The notes: generated from the sequence alone by a model not told the origin. A stretch of DNA of 12,006 nt from JBFJVZ01 sp041623895 (GCA_041623895.1 JBFJVZ010000238.1:1-12006); one strand, 5' to 3'; shown: positions 1-7,069, counted from the first letter of the stretch. Numbers and translations: made by a program.

Positions 1-204
1 ATGCCGTTGGCGGTACGGACGGTGGTTGCGACCGCGTTCGGCAGAATTGAAGACGCGAGCCAACTGCGCAAAGAGCAGGCCGGCTGGCTTCCCGGGATTA
101 TGGATTGTCCGTCGTGCCACGGTGCGGTCCTGGGCAATGGCGAACGATGCCCGGAGTGTGAAAACCCAGTTTGGTCGTACAAGTGGCTGTTGTCAGCCGA
201 TTGA
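1..204 (+). CDS. Small zinc-knuckle protein or 3' end of a larger gene (partial)
   Basis: The frame is open from the first base of the window to a TGA at 202-204, so the ATG at position 1 may simply be an internal Met of a longer gene. Near the C-terminus are two CxxC knuckles (C36/C39 and C50/C53 counted from position 1), ten residues apart, in the form CPSC...CPEC. This is the pattern of a small zinc ribbon or rubredoxin-like knuckle. The protein ends 14 residues after the last Cys. A second in-frame ATG at 100 would give a 34-residue protein consisting of little but the zinc knuckle, but it has no convincing Shine-Dalgarno sequence. A strong intrinsic terminator about 50 bp downstream supports this being the genuine end of a transcribed gene. 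Function is not recognised; metal binding is inferred from the cysteines only. Confidence 0.5.
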   Translation: MPLAVRTVVATAFGRIEDASQLRKEQAGWLPGIMDCPSCHGAVLGNGERCPECENPVWSYKWLLSAD

Positions 205-254
205 TCGTTGGTCGACGACGCCTGCCTGCTGGATTCAGCAGGATCTCGCACGCT

Positions 255-285
255 AGGGCCGCGGCTTCCCAACCGCGGCTCTTTT
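255..285 (+). terminator. Intrinsic terminator after the left-edge gene
   Basis: A 7-bp perfect GC stem (GCCGCGG at 258-264 with CCGCGGC at 273-279) extends to about 10 bp by G-U, G-C and A-T pairs. It has an 8-nt loop and is followed directly by a run of T at 282-285. Its orientation and position fit termination of the gene ending at 204 and insulation of the sulfatase gene. Confidence 0.7.
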
Positions 286-389
286 CGTACGGCGAGATGC
301 CGCACCTACGGAGCGCCGCTCGCGTTGGACTAAGCTAAGATAGCCGTTCAATCACTTCTTAAAGTCGTCTCGTAAACAAAAAGAACGCC

Positions 390-2027
390 ATGCCAGCCAA
401 TTTCAGATCCGTTCTCGCTTCCTTGCCTCTAGTCGCCGGTTTGGTGCTGGCGAGTTGTACTGCACTTGCTGCACAGGCAGCCGAATCACAGCGTCCCAAT
501 ATCTTGTTCATCTTCAGCGATGACCATGCGCCGCATGCGATTGGAGCCTATGACGGTTGGCTCAAGTCGGTTGATCCGACTCCCAATATTGACACACTTG
601 CATCGCAAGGCATCGTGTTCCGCAACAGCTTTTGCACGAATTCGATCTGCGGTCCCAGTCGGGCAGTCATTCAAACGGGCAAGCACAGTCACAAGAACGG
701 ATTCATGAACAATGGCAATTCATTCGATTGGAATCAGCAGACGTTTCCAAAACTTCTACAAAAAGCTGGTTACACAACCGCGATCTACGGCAAATCGCAC
801 TTGAAAGGAAGCCCACAAGGCTACGATGACTGGAAAGTGCTGCCGGGGCAGGGACTGTACTACAACCCGGACATGATTACTCCGGATGGCCGGAAACGGA
901 TCGAAGGCCACTGTACCGATATCGTCACAGATTTGGCCGTCCAGTGGCTGAAGCAGGGTCGCGTGGCAGGCAAACCGTTCATGCTGATGGTCCAGCACAA
1001 AGCGCCGCACCGTAATTGGATGCCCGCTCCTCGTCACCTGGATCTGTACGCCAATATGGATCTGCCGGAACCGAACACACTGTTCGACAAGTGGCATGAC
1101 AATGCTCCTCCTGCCCGATTCCAGGAACTTGAGATCGATCGACACATGCATCTGAATTTTGACCTGTTCGTTGATCTGGTCCCCGAGTTTGATGGCGATG
1201 CGATCAAAGGTAGCTTCGATCGATCAGCATGGCGGAACATGCAGCGAATGACGCCGCAGCAAATGAAAGCCTGGCGGGCTGCCTATGGGCCTAGAGACAA
1301 GTCATTTCACGAAGCGAAACTGACCGCTGACGGCTTGGTTCGTTGGAAGTATCAGCGTTACGCCAAAAACTACTTGAGATGTGTGCGAGGCGTGGACGAA
1401 AGTGTCGGCACCCTGATGGAGACGTTGGATCAGCTGGGGCTGGCCGATAATACGGTCGTGATCTATTCATCTGACCAAGGTTTTTACATCGGCGATCACG
1501 GTTGGTATGACAAGCGATGGATGTACGACGAATCACTGAAGATGCCGTTGATCGTCAAGTGGCCGGGTGTTGCTAAAGCAGGTACGTACAACGAAGACCT
1601 CGTGCAGAATCTCGATTACGCAGAGACATTTCTGGAGATGGCCGGAGCGGCAATTCCGAGCGATATGCAAGGTGCTTCATTGGTCCCGCTGCTAAAAGGC
1701 GAGCAGCCGGCGGATTGGCGGAAAAGCATCTACTATCACTACTACGAATATCCCAGCGTCCACATGGTACCGCGACACTACGGCGTTCGCAGTCACCGTT
1801 ACAAGTTGATGCGTTTTTATCAATTCGATGAGTGGGAGTTCTACGATCTCGAGAACGATCCGGATGAACTAACCAATCAGTACAACAACCCCGAGTATGC
1901 CGAGCAGATTGCCGAGATGAAGGCGGAACTGAAACGACTGCGGGAACACTACGACGACGACAGCGATGTGATCGTGATGCCGAAAGAGTGGCAAGACAAG
2001 CTGCGCGTAGAAATTGGCGGACCTTAG
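390..2027 (+). CDS. Exported formylglycine-dependent sulfatase (S1 family, GlcNAc-6-sulfatase-like)
   Basis: Type I sulfatase that hydrolyses sulfate esters, probably on a sulfated glycan, outside the cytoplasm. Residues 1-31 form a signal peptide. Its h-region ends in LASC (19-22), a possible lipobox, and AQA-AE (28-32) is a possible signal peptidase I site, so it is either a lipoprotein or fully secreted. The core starts with PNILFIFSDD, where D44/D45 are expected calcium ligands. The maturation motif CxPSR is CGPSR at 87-91, with C87 as the predicted formylglycine. Further family active-site elements are GKSH (134-137), HKAPH (203-207), SSDQG (360-364) and H370 with K375. The C-terminal YDLENDPDE segment (485-492) is typical of the sulfatase C-terminal subdomain, and 545 residues is a normal length. 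The sequence around CTNSICGPSR and HKAPHRNWMP recalls N-acetylglucosamine-6-sulfatases (SulfAtlas S1_11); that subfamily and substrate are inferred. Start: only a weak A-rich sequence (AAAAAGAA) lies upstream of the ATG, but the signal peptide begins here. No maturase gene is in the window. Confidence 0.95.
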   Translation: MPANFRSVLASLPLVAGLVLASCTALAAQAAESQRPNILFIFSDDHAPHAIGAYDGWLKSVDPTPNIDTLASQGIVFRNSFCTNSICGPSRAVIQTGKHSHKNGFMNNGNSFDWNQQTFPKLLQKAGYTTAIYGKSHLKGSPQGYDDWKVLPGQGLYYNPDMITPDGRKRIEGHCTDIVTDLAVQWLKQGRVAGKPFMLMVQHKAPHRNWMPAPRHLDLYANMDLPEPNTLFDKWHDNAPPARFQELEIDRHMHLNFDLFVDLVPEFDGDAIKGSFDRSAWRNMQRMTPQQMKAWRAAYGPRDKSFHEAKLTADGLVRWKYQRYAKNYLRCVRGVDESVGTLMETLDQLGLADNTVVIYSSDQGFYIGDHGWYDKRWMYDESLKMPLIVKWPGVAKAGTYNEDLVQNLDYAETFLEMAGAAIPSDMQGASLVPLLKGEQPADWRKSIYYHYYEYPSVHMVPRHYGVRSHRYKLMRFYQFDEWEFYDLENDPDELTNQYNNPEYAEQIAEMKAELKRLREHYDDDSDVIVMPKEWQDKLRVEIGGP

Positions 2028-2128
2028 GGGAAACGCAACTCATATCAGCCGCGGTGCGTTAGAGACGTTTCATCCAACAAGTGGCGCTGTTACGTCAGAG
2101 CATCCCGAATTCCGCTACGGCAAACAAG

Positions 2129-2158
2129 AAACGGGCACCGAATGTTCGGTGCCCGTTT
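2129..2158. terminator. Bidirectional intrinsic terminator between convergent genes
   Basis: A 14-bp perfect inverted repeat: the left arm AAACGGGCACCGAA (2129-2142) pairs with TTCGGTGCCCGTTT (2145-2158), with only TG between the arms. The + strand reads into TTT then AAAATTTC; the - strand reads into TTTCTTGTTTG. It lies between the stop of the sulfatase gene (2027) and the stop of the EF-hand gene (2183), so it can serve both. Confidence 0.8.
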
Positions 2159-2182
2159 GCAAAATTTCATTGAAGCGGATGC

Positions 2183-3064
2183 TTATTCAGCTTCCGGTCG
2201 GCGGGGCCGATCACCGCCGCGCTCACCGCGACCGCCTTCCGGTCCGCCCGCTCCACCGCGTCCGCGTTGTCCGCCGCGGCGAGCCATTTGCTCTGCTGCG
2301 GCTTTAATCTCTTCTTTGGACAGTCCGCCATCGCCATCCGTATCGGCGCGTGTCAACAGCCCCTGCATTCGCTCGGGGATTTCCTCGCCCGACAGTTTGC
2401 CATCGCCGTTCTTGTCCAGTTGCAACATTCGTTGAACCATCGCTTCAGGATTGGGGGCGCCACCGGGACGTCCCTCTGGGCCACCATCCGGCCGACTTCC
2501 CGGTCCCGCGGGGCCTCGAGGTCCGCCAGGACCCGGCCCGCCAGGTCCGCGACCCATGGCGGCGAAGTCGGGACGCAGTTCCTCGAACGTCAAATCTCCG
2601 TCTTCGTTCTTGTCCAGCTTGCGAAGTGCAGCTGCGGCGTTGCTGATTTCATCGGCCGAGATCTTGCCATCCTTGTTTGCGTCCAAAGCGATCATTACCG
2701 GCAGAATTCTCATCATGTCGGGACGTCCACCGGGACCACCGGGTCCTGGTCCACGATCGCCAAATCGTCCGGGACCACGATCTCCAGGGCCACGGTCTCC
2801 AGGTCCCCGATCTCTGGGGCCACGGTCTTCGGGTCCCCGATCTCTGGGGCCGCGGTCTTCGGGACCCCGATCTCTGGGGCCGCGGTCTTCGGGCCCACGG
2901 TCACGAGGGCGATCTCCGCGCTCTCTGGGCCCACGATCACCGGGGCCACGCTCGCCGGCTTCGTCTGGTCGATCACCGGCACCATCGGGCCGCTGGGCGG
3001 ATGAGTTGGCGGCAAAAGCGATCACGACCGCCGCGGCGAGTGCAAATCGATTGAAATAACGCAT
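2183..3064 (-). CDS. Secreted EF-hand calcium-binding protein with DRGPx repeats
   Basis: A 293-residue exported protein of a kind common in planctomycetes; no enzymatic role is recognised. Residues 1-23 are a signal peptide (MRYFNRF n-region, Ala/Val-rich core, SSA-Q cleavage). A highly charged Arg/Gly/Pro/Asp region follows (about 25-115) and contains the DRGPx repeats. Four canonical 12-residue EF-hand loops then appear in two pairs: 128-139 (DANKDGKISADE), 151-162 (DKNEDGDLTFEE), 217-228 (DKNGDGKLSGEE) and 241-252 (DTDGDGGLSKEE). All have Asp at positions 1, 3 or 5 and Glu at 12, so calcium binding is likely. A Gly/Pro-rich linker (171-205) separates the pairs and a Gly/Arg-rich tail follows. 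The frame opens further upstream to 3181, but the start at 3064 is chosen because it begins the signal peptide and has GGAG 10 nt upstream. The protein could be a structural or matrix component, or a calcium-dependent surface factor; this is undecided. Confidence 0.9.
   Translation of the reverse strand: MRYFNRFALAAAVVIAFAANSSAQRPDGAGDRPDEAGERGPGDRGPRERGDRPRDRGPEDRGPRDRGPEDRGPRDRGPEDRGPRDRGPGDRGPGDRGPGRFGDRGPGPGGPGGRPDMMRILPVMIALDANKDGKISADEISNAAAALRKLDKNEDGDLTFEELRPDFAAMGRGPGGPGPGGPRGPAGPGSRPDGGPEGRPGGAPNPEAMVQRMLQLDKNGDGKLSGEEIPERMQGLLTRADTDGDGGLSKEEIKAAAEQMARRGGQRGRGGAGGPEGGRGERGGDRPRRPEAE
2765..2950 (-). repeat. In-frame minisatellite encoding DRGP[E/R/G] repeats
   Basis: About a dozen copies of a 15-bp unit encode a DRGPx pentapeptide, organised in the middle as a higher-order 30-bp unit (DRGPEDRGPR). 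Four near-identical 30-bp units run from about 2791 to 2910, differing at a few third positions; the flanking copies are more degenerate. The repeat keeps the reading frame of the EF-hand gene and encodes the charged linker after the signal peptide. Confidence 0.85.
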
Positions 3065-3365
3065 GTCTGGAAAGCTCCAAATGGGATCGGGGAAGTGGGA
3101 AGGCCAAATATTGCCAGGGTACCGATGCCAGGTTTCACGTTGGCATGCCGCTGATAACGTTGGCGGGGGCGAATCATCCACACCGAATGTCGATGGCAGT
3201 CACTGACGGAAGAGCATGGGGCTGTTTCTGGCTTTCGCTGCTCATTAGGTGGAACACGATTGAGCGTGGATAGTTTCGCTTTTTCGCTTACTATCCCTAT
3301 TAACGGGGCGATCGGCGGATTCAGGACTGAAAAAAATCTAAAAACAGTGCCAACACCGGGTCGAT
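3065..3365 (-). promoter_or_regulatory. Non-coding stretch upstream of the EF-hand gene
   Basis: This 301-bp stretch lacks a convincing gene and must hold the promoter and 5' leader of the EF-hand gene. No good sigma-70 pair stands out on the - strand. Visible structure includes a 7-bp inverted repeat, GGATAGT (3268-3274) with ACTATCC (3290-3296), around a pyrimidine-rich 15-nt loop containing a repeated TTCGCTT, and a possible terminator for the gene upstream (3330-3358). The in-frame extension of the EF-hand frame into 3065-3181 has no signal-peptide character and is probably untranslated. Confidence 0.4.
3330..3358 (-). terminator. Possible weak intrinsic terminator
   Basis: Read on the - strand just after the stop at 3366, a short stem (CGGTG at 3358-3354 with CACTG at 3349-3345, including one G-U pair, loop TTGG) is followed by TTTTT and, five bases later, by a longer T run (3336-3330). 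The stem is short, but the T-tracts and position fit termination of the gene at 3366-4079. Confidence 0.4.
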
Positions 3366-4079
3366 CTATTTGCTCATGATCGCCAGTTGGCCGCCGATCA
3401 GCCAGTCATCTTCCGCACGGCCCTCGCTGGTCACCATGTATCTGCCGTATCCAGAGAGGCGCAGATTGGGAGTCCACCAAAAATGTGTCCCGACTTCGGG
3501 GTACAGGGCCGCCAGCGCCCCGGAGAACCGTTCGCGATCTTCACCGCGTTCATCGATGAAACCATCGTCATCGTTGTCGATCCCGTCATCAGTGGCCGGC
3601 ACGACTTCTTGCGCAAAACCGGCGAACGCTCCGACGCCAACGAAGGGAGCCAGACGGGTTGGCGACTGCAGCCGTAGACCCGCATCCACACCGGTGAAAA
3701 CATCGTCCCCGTCGGTCATCAGCGACAACGATCCGCGGCCGGTCATAAATGAAGTCAAGTAGGTTTCCGCGCCCACATCAATCGCACCAAGTTCGCTTTC
3801 TGCATCGGGCCGCAGGACCAGCCCGCCGGAGACGTACACGCCTGTGGCGCCTTCGACGAATCTGGCATCACAGGCTTGCTTGACCTTGCCGGCAACATCG
3901 GATTTATCAGCGCCCTGTGCGTACTTTTCTGCGTACTCGGAGTCCGTCATCGCCCAGCGTGATCGCAACAAACCCGAAGGTAACCCGCAGCCGAGCGACG
4001 ATGCGCAAGGCAAAATCAACCCCAGCAAAATCACCAGGTCGAATCGGTCGATCTGACGGTCAGAAAATTGCGGCGACAT
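3366..4079 (-). CDS. Exported hypothetical protein, probable outer-membrane barrel or lipoprotein with MopE-like acidic loop
   Basis: A 237-residue protein of unrecognised family. The N-terminus (about 13-31) is hydrophobic and ends in SSLGC-G (28-32): either a non-canonical lipobox with C31 as the acylated residue or a signal peptidase I signal. Residues 44-75 look helical and charged. From about 78 the sequence alternates short Gly-rich strands with turns (YVSGGLVLR, AETYLTSFM, VDAGLRL, LAPFVGVGAFAGFA, LRLSGYGRYMV, WLIGGQLAI), as expected of a small outer-membrane beta-barrel. Between predicted strands is an acidic loop, DDGIDNDDDGFIDE (164-177), matching the Asp/Asn-rich calcium-binding pattern of MopE and thrombospondin type-3 repeats. 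The ATG at 4079 is chosen because the signal sequence starts there; no clear Shine-Dalgarno sequence precedes it, and an internal Met at residue 44 would lose the export signal. The barrel assignment is inferred from sequence texture only. Confidence 0.75.
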   Translation of the reverse strand: MSPQFSDRQIDRFDLVILLGLILPCASSLGCGLPSGLLRSRWAMTDSEYAEKYAQGADKSDVAGKVKQACDARFVEGATGVYVSGGLVLRPDAESELGAIDVGAETYLTSFMTGRGSLSLMTDGDDVFTGVDAGLRLQSPTRLAPFVGVGAFAGFAQEVVPATDDGIDNDDDGFIDERGEDRERFSGALAALYPEVGTHFWWTPNLRLSGYGRYMVTSEGRAEDDWLIGGQLAIMSK

Positions 4080-4242
4080 ACGTCTTGAATAAAGAAATCA
4101 GCTGAACGCCAGCAACATCAGTTGCACCTGTTTCACGCAAAAGACAATCAAGAAAGCGATCGAATGTTCCGATTAAATCGGATGCGCGGGCAATCGACAT
4201 TTGCCAGTCACAGCAACCCTTCTATCACCATTGCAGCCAGCC
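4080..4242. promoter_or_regulatory. Divergent promoter region with a palindrome
   Basis: This 163-bp region separates genes starting leftward at 4079 and rightward at about 4243, so promoters for both should lie here. A 15-bp inverted repeat, TCCGAT-TAA-ATCGGA (4168-4182), lies near the middle and could be an operator half-site pair for a dimeric regulator. No unambiguous -35/-10 pair was identified. Confidence 0.35.
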
Positions 4243-5196
4243 ATGCCAGCAAAAGAACCACAGGGACGACGACGTTACGTCGACATGTGGGCTTTGCCGG
4301 GCATTCATCCCAGCAATGTCGAATTCCTGCAGAAGCTGAAAACAGCGGATGCGAGCCAATTCACAACCAACATGGATTGCGTGGGCTCAGTCTCCGAGCA
4401 AGACATGGAGTCAGGCAAGTGGCAAAAGACTCACCTGATCGGTATCCGCACTGATGTTTGGAAGCCGGATGAAGAGGAGATGGAGTCCGCCCTCGGTGCA
4501 CTACAGGACAAGCGTCGCATCGAGTTGCGGCAGAACATCAAACGCTCAGGAAGGTTAACCGCGAAACAAAAAGCGAAACTCGAAGAGAACCTGGCAGCGG
4601 ATGAGATCATGCAGATGCAGTCCGCCGACATCGAGACTCGTCGCCTGGTGCTTAAGATCTTCAAGACGACCGGCGAGCGGGTTCGCTGGGTTGGCACGAT
4701 CGAAGAAATTACGACGACTGAAGTTCACAACTCGATCGGCTCCAATCGATCGCTGTTGACGTTGGCCGTGATGTTGCCGAGAACGAAGATGGTCACGCAA
4801 GTTCAGCAAAACCATCGTACTTTTCGCATCCCATCGCTGTTTACGTTTTGTTATTACGACGAAGATCGGATGTGGAACTTGATGCTTCGGCGGCACTGGG
4901 TTTCCATCGGTGCTGACTTTGACATCGAGGCGGACGGCGAAACGATTGGTGAAATCGACGGTCGGTTGTTCAGTTTTGGTTGCGATAGCTACGTCGATCT
5001 CGACCCGCACCCATTGGCGGAGAACACGCGATTCGTGGATCTATTGACGCTGTTTGCCTGTTCGGTTGGCTACCACAAAGCAATGCGGCGAAGCGTCAAC
5101 CGGCGTGTCGAGGCAGCCCTGAATGGTGAATCGCATCGCCATATCATCGAGGACGAAGAGCTGCGACTGCGTCACAACGGTCGCTCAGCGGCATAG
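4243..5196 (+). CDS. Conserved-looking hypothetical protein, possibly with a LURP-one/tubby-like C-terminal fold
   Basis: A 317-residue protein with no signal peptide or membrane segment, so probably cytoplasmic. I do not recognise the family with confidence. Residues 1-60 start with a basic patch (GRRRYVDMWALPG). Residues 75-125 are highly charged and predicted helical, possibly coiled-coil. From about 134 there is a beta-rich part (RRLVLKIFKTTGERVRWVGT), and 199-255 has alternating strands and turns: LFTFCYYDED, MLRRHWVSIG, DFDIEADGETIGEIDGRLF, DSYVDLD. The 'fDIeaDGetIGeIdGr' pattern followed by a hydrophobic stretch (264-277) recalls YxjI/LURP-one-related proteins, but this is an inference by eye. 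The ATG at 4243 is preferred; a TTG at 4201 would add 14 residues. Neither has a good Shine-Dalgarno sequence. It ends only 28 bp from the convergent stop at 5225, with no visible terminator. Confidence 0.75.
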   Translation: MPAKEPQGRRRYVDMWALPGIHPSNVEFLQKLKTADASQFTTNMDCVGSVSEQDMESGKWQKTHLIGIRTDVWKPDEEEMESALGALQDKRRIELRQNIKRSGRLTAKQKAKLEENLAADEIMQMQSADIETRRLVLKIFKTTGERVRWVGTIEEITTTEVHNSIGSNRSLLTLAVMLPRTKMVTQVQQNHRTFRIPSLFTFCYYDEDRMWNLMLRRHWVSIGADFDIEADGETIGEIDGRLFSFGCDSYVDLDPHPLAENTRFVDLLTLFACSVGYHKAMRRSVNRRVEAALNGESHRHIIEDEELRLRHNGRSAA

Positions 5197-5224
5197 GGAA
5201 TCCAACAAACGGGATGCTAAGAAC

Positions 5225-7069
5225 TCAATCGGTGCCGTAGTGTTCGACTTCGGGCCAATAGATGTCTTCAAACGCGTCTTCGTCATGAAAGTCGGGGCTG
5301 TTGTCCAGGTCGTGACACTCCATGCAAAGCTCGCGCGCCTTGTCCAGCGGCAAACGCATGGAAACACGCAGCCGCTGCAGCTCTTCTTCGCTGACACCTG
5401 AGCCTTCACGTTCGGCCGCACTGTGGCCAGAGCCCGGCCCGTGGCAATTCTCGCAACCACTGCCGTGCAGATGCTCGGTGGCGAGCGACAAATAACCAGT
5501 CTCGTAGGGATAATATCGCTGCGGATTCCAGCCAGTTACATGGCAGCTCAAACATTCCGGGTCGAAATGGCGGGCCACATCGCCGCGTTCTTTGGGCGGT
5601 TTGACGACGCTGGCGGTCGCGTCCGCGTGGGGCGTGCCCTCCCAAATCTCATAGGCGGTGGTGTGGCATTTCCCGCAGGCAGCCGATCCGACGTATTGTT
5701 GACCGGAGGAGTGGCGGATCGGCCTGAGTCCCAGTCCTTCCAGTCCAATGTCTTGGAGTTGTTGCTGATAATCTGCCATCAGCTGACGCATTTCCGGTGC
5801 ATCCTCGTACTCATGTGTCAGCGGCACGCGGGCGTATTTCAACGGCGCGTCCTTGTACAAGCCGACTAATCCGGCATACATCGCTTTATCGCCCGTGACG
5901 ATCAGCTTCGTCTTGCTGTTTTCGATCTCCTGCGGCTGGAACGTCGGTTCACCGTAGCCGCCGGCAGCGATGATCAGATCGAACCCGGGGACGTCGATAG
6001 CGAGTTTCTTAGCAGCTTCCTCCGTCTCTTTGCTGGTGCCAAAGAATGACAGGACGCGAAAATTCGCACCCGCTGCGTTCATCGCCTGCAACGCCTCTGC
6101 CGCCGATTCCACAGGCGGTTTGATCGTGAAGTCCTCACTGGGCGGCGACTCGAACGCTTTGGGATCCAGAACGGTGGTGACGCCAATCGTGAGATCGCCG
6201 TGTTCGATCACTTTATGCGTCGGCATGAACGAAGGATCGATGATGACGACATTGGCAGACACATACATAGCGTTATCGGCGCTTTCGGCCGCAGCAACCT
6301 GAATCAGGTCGATTGCATTCAGGCGTAAGTCGTCCGGCCCAAAGCCGACCGCCTGGTACTTCATTTTCTTCAACGCTTCCGACGACCAGGAGAATTTGAT
6401 CGAAGCCTGCTGCCCAATCCGCCGCACTTGATTCCCCGCGTCGACCGGCAACAACTCCCAACCGAGCTGGCGGAGCTCGTTCATGAAGGTCAGCCGCCGG
6501 GCAACACCGCCCTTTTGCCGATCCAGGCCAGTGCAACCGCAGGGCTCGATGTAACCGTGCTGCTGTCCCGTCACAACCAATGTGATTTCGGGCTGAGGCC
6601 AACTCTTGAAGTCCACGGGGCCCATCGCGCCACCGGGAACCCCCTTGGGCGTGGGAACCACTTCCGCATCAATTCCCGGGCGTGGCGTTGGCACCAGTTC
6701 GACGGGAGGTTTTCCGCCTTGCTGAACCAAGCTATCAGTTTCCGCGGACGGCGACCGTTTCTCAAATCCCGCCAATCGCGTTGACTGGCCGCTGTCCAAA
6801 TCTTGAAGCTGGGGAGCATCAATGCCGCCGCCCAATGCTCCCGGATCGCTGCCACCGGCGGGAATGCCAACCGACAGTTCCGCTTCCGCGACGCGATTTG
6901 CCGTCGATTCGGAGCATCCTGGGGCAAGGCCCAGCAGCCCGCTGATCAGCAAACAGTAAGGCAACAACAAGTGGAGGCTCGCTCGCTTAACCGGCGAATG
7001 GATGCTTTCCACGGCGGGCTCGCTCCTTCGAGTGGGGTGGGATCCCGAATCGCAATCAACTTGAGTCAT
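5225..7069 (-). CDS. Lipoprotein fusing a degenerate 5'-nucleotidase/metallophosphatase-like domain to a tetrahaem cytochrome c554-like domain
   Basis: A 614-residue exported protein. A hydrophobic segment (about 31-47) leads to LAPGC, with C52 as the likely lipidated Cys. A low-complexity Pro/Gly-rich linker (53-157) follows. Residues about 160-440 resemble the UshA-type 5'-nucleotidase fold (ITLVVTG at 162-168, LPVDAGN at 207-213, a closing LIVTGD). However, the usual metal-binding DxH of the first strand is replaced by TGQQHGYIEPCGC, so hydrolase activity is doubtful. The C-terminal domain has four CxxCH c-haem motifs: CGKCH (465-469), CLSCH (506-510), CENCH (539-543) and CMECH (582-586). 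Extra histidines (H481, H501, H549) could be distal ligands. The layout matches the cytochrome c554 family known from planctomycetes. The predicted role is periplasmic electron transfer, with the partner unknown. Start: the frame is open to 7225, but that part overlaps the upstream gene; the ATG at 7069 lies 28 bp after that gene's stop and yields a plausible lipoprotein signal. Confidence 0.88.
   Translation of the reverse strand: MTQVDCDSGSHPTRRSEPAVESIHSPVKRASLHLLLPYCLLISGLLGLAPGCSESTANRVAEAELSVGIPAGGSDPGALGGGIDAPQLQDLDSGQSTRLAGFEKRSPSAETDSLVQQGGKPPVELVPTPRPGIDAEVVPTPKGVPGGAMGPVDFKSWPQPEITLVVTGQQHGYIEPCGCTGLDRQKGGVARRLTFMNELRQLGWELLPVDAGNQVRRIGQQASIKFSWSSEALKKMKYQAVGFGPDDLRLNAIDLIQVAAAESADNAMYVSANVVIIDPSFMPTHKVIEHGDLTIGVTTVLDPKAFESPPSEDFTIKPPVESAAEALQAMNAAGANFRVLSFFGTSKETEEAAKKLAIDVPGFDLIIAAGGYGEPTFQPQEIENSKTKLIVTGDKAMYAGLVGLYKDAPLKYARVPLTHEYEDAPEMRQLMADYQQQLQDIGLEGLGLRPIRHSSGQQYVGSAACGKCHTTAYEIWEGTPHADATASVVKPPKERGDVARHFDPECLSCHVTGWNPQRYYPYETGYLSLATEHLHGSGCENCHGPGSGHSAAEREGSGVSEEELQRLRVSMRLPLDKARELCMECHDLDNSPDFHDEDAFEDIYWPEVEHYGTD

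Noticed and set aside
106..120. CPSCH in the left-edge protein as a c-type haem site
   Set aside because: It is paired with a second CxxC ten residues after the first and there is no export signal in view, so a zinc knuckle is more likely.
1573..2043. 156-codon - strand open frame opposite the sulfatase C-terminus
   Set aside because: Its translation is Arg/Ser/Cys-rich with no recognisable domain, and the + strand sulfatase frame is conserved through the region.
2765..2950. Direct repeats as a CRISPR array
   Set aside because: The 30-bp units are contiguous with no unique spacers and stay in frame within a coding sequence.
2267..3059. Long + strand open frames (up to 245 codons) opposite the EF-hand gene
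   Set aside because: They are antisense shadows of the GC-rich repeat; their translations are low-complexity RSPGP/RSLGP runs, while the - strand frame has a signal peptide and four clean EF-hand loops.
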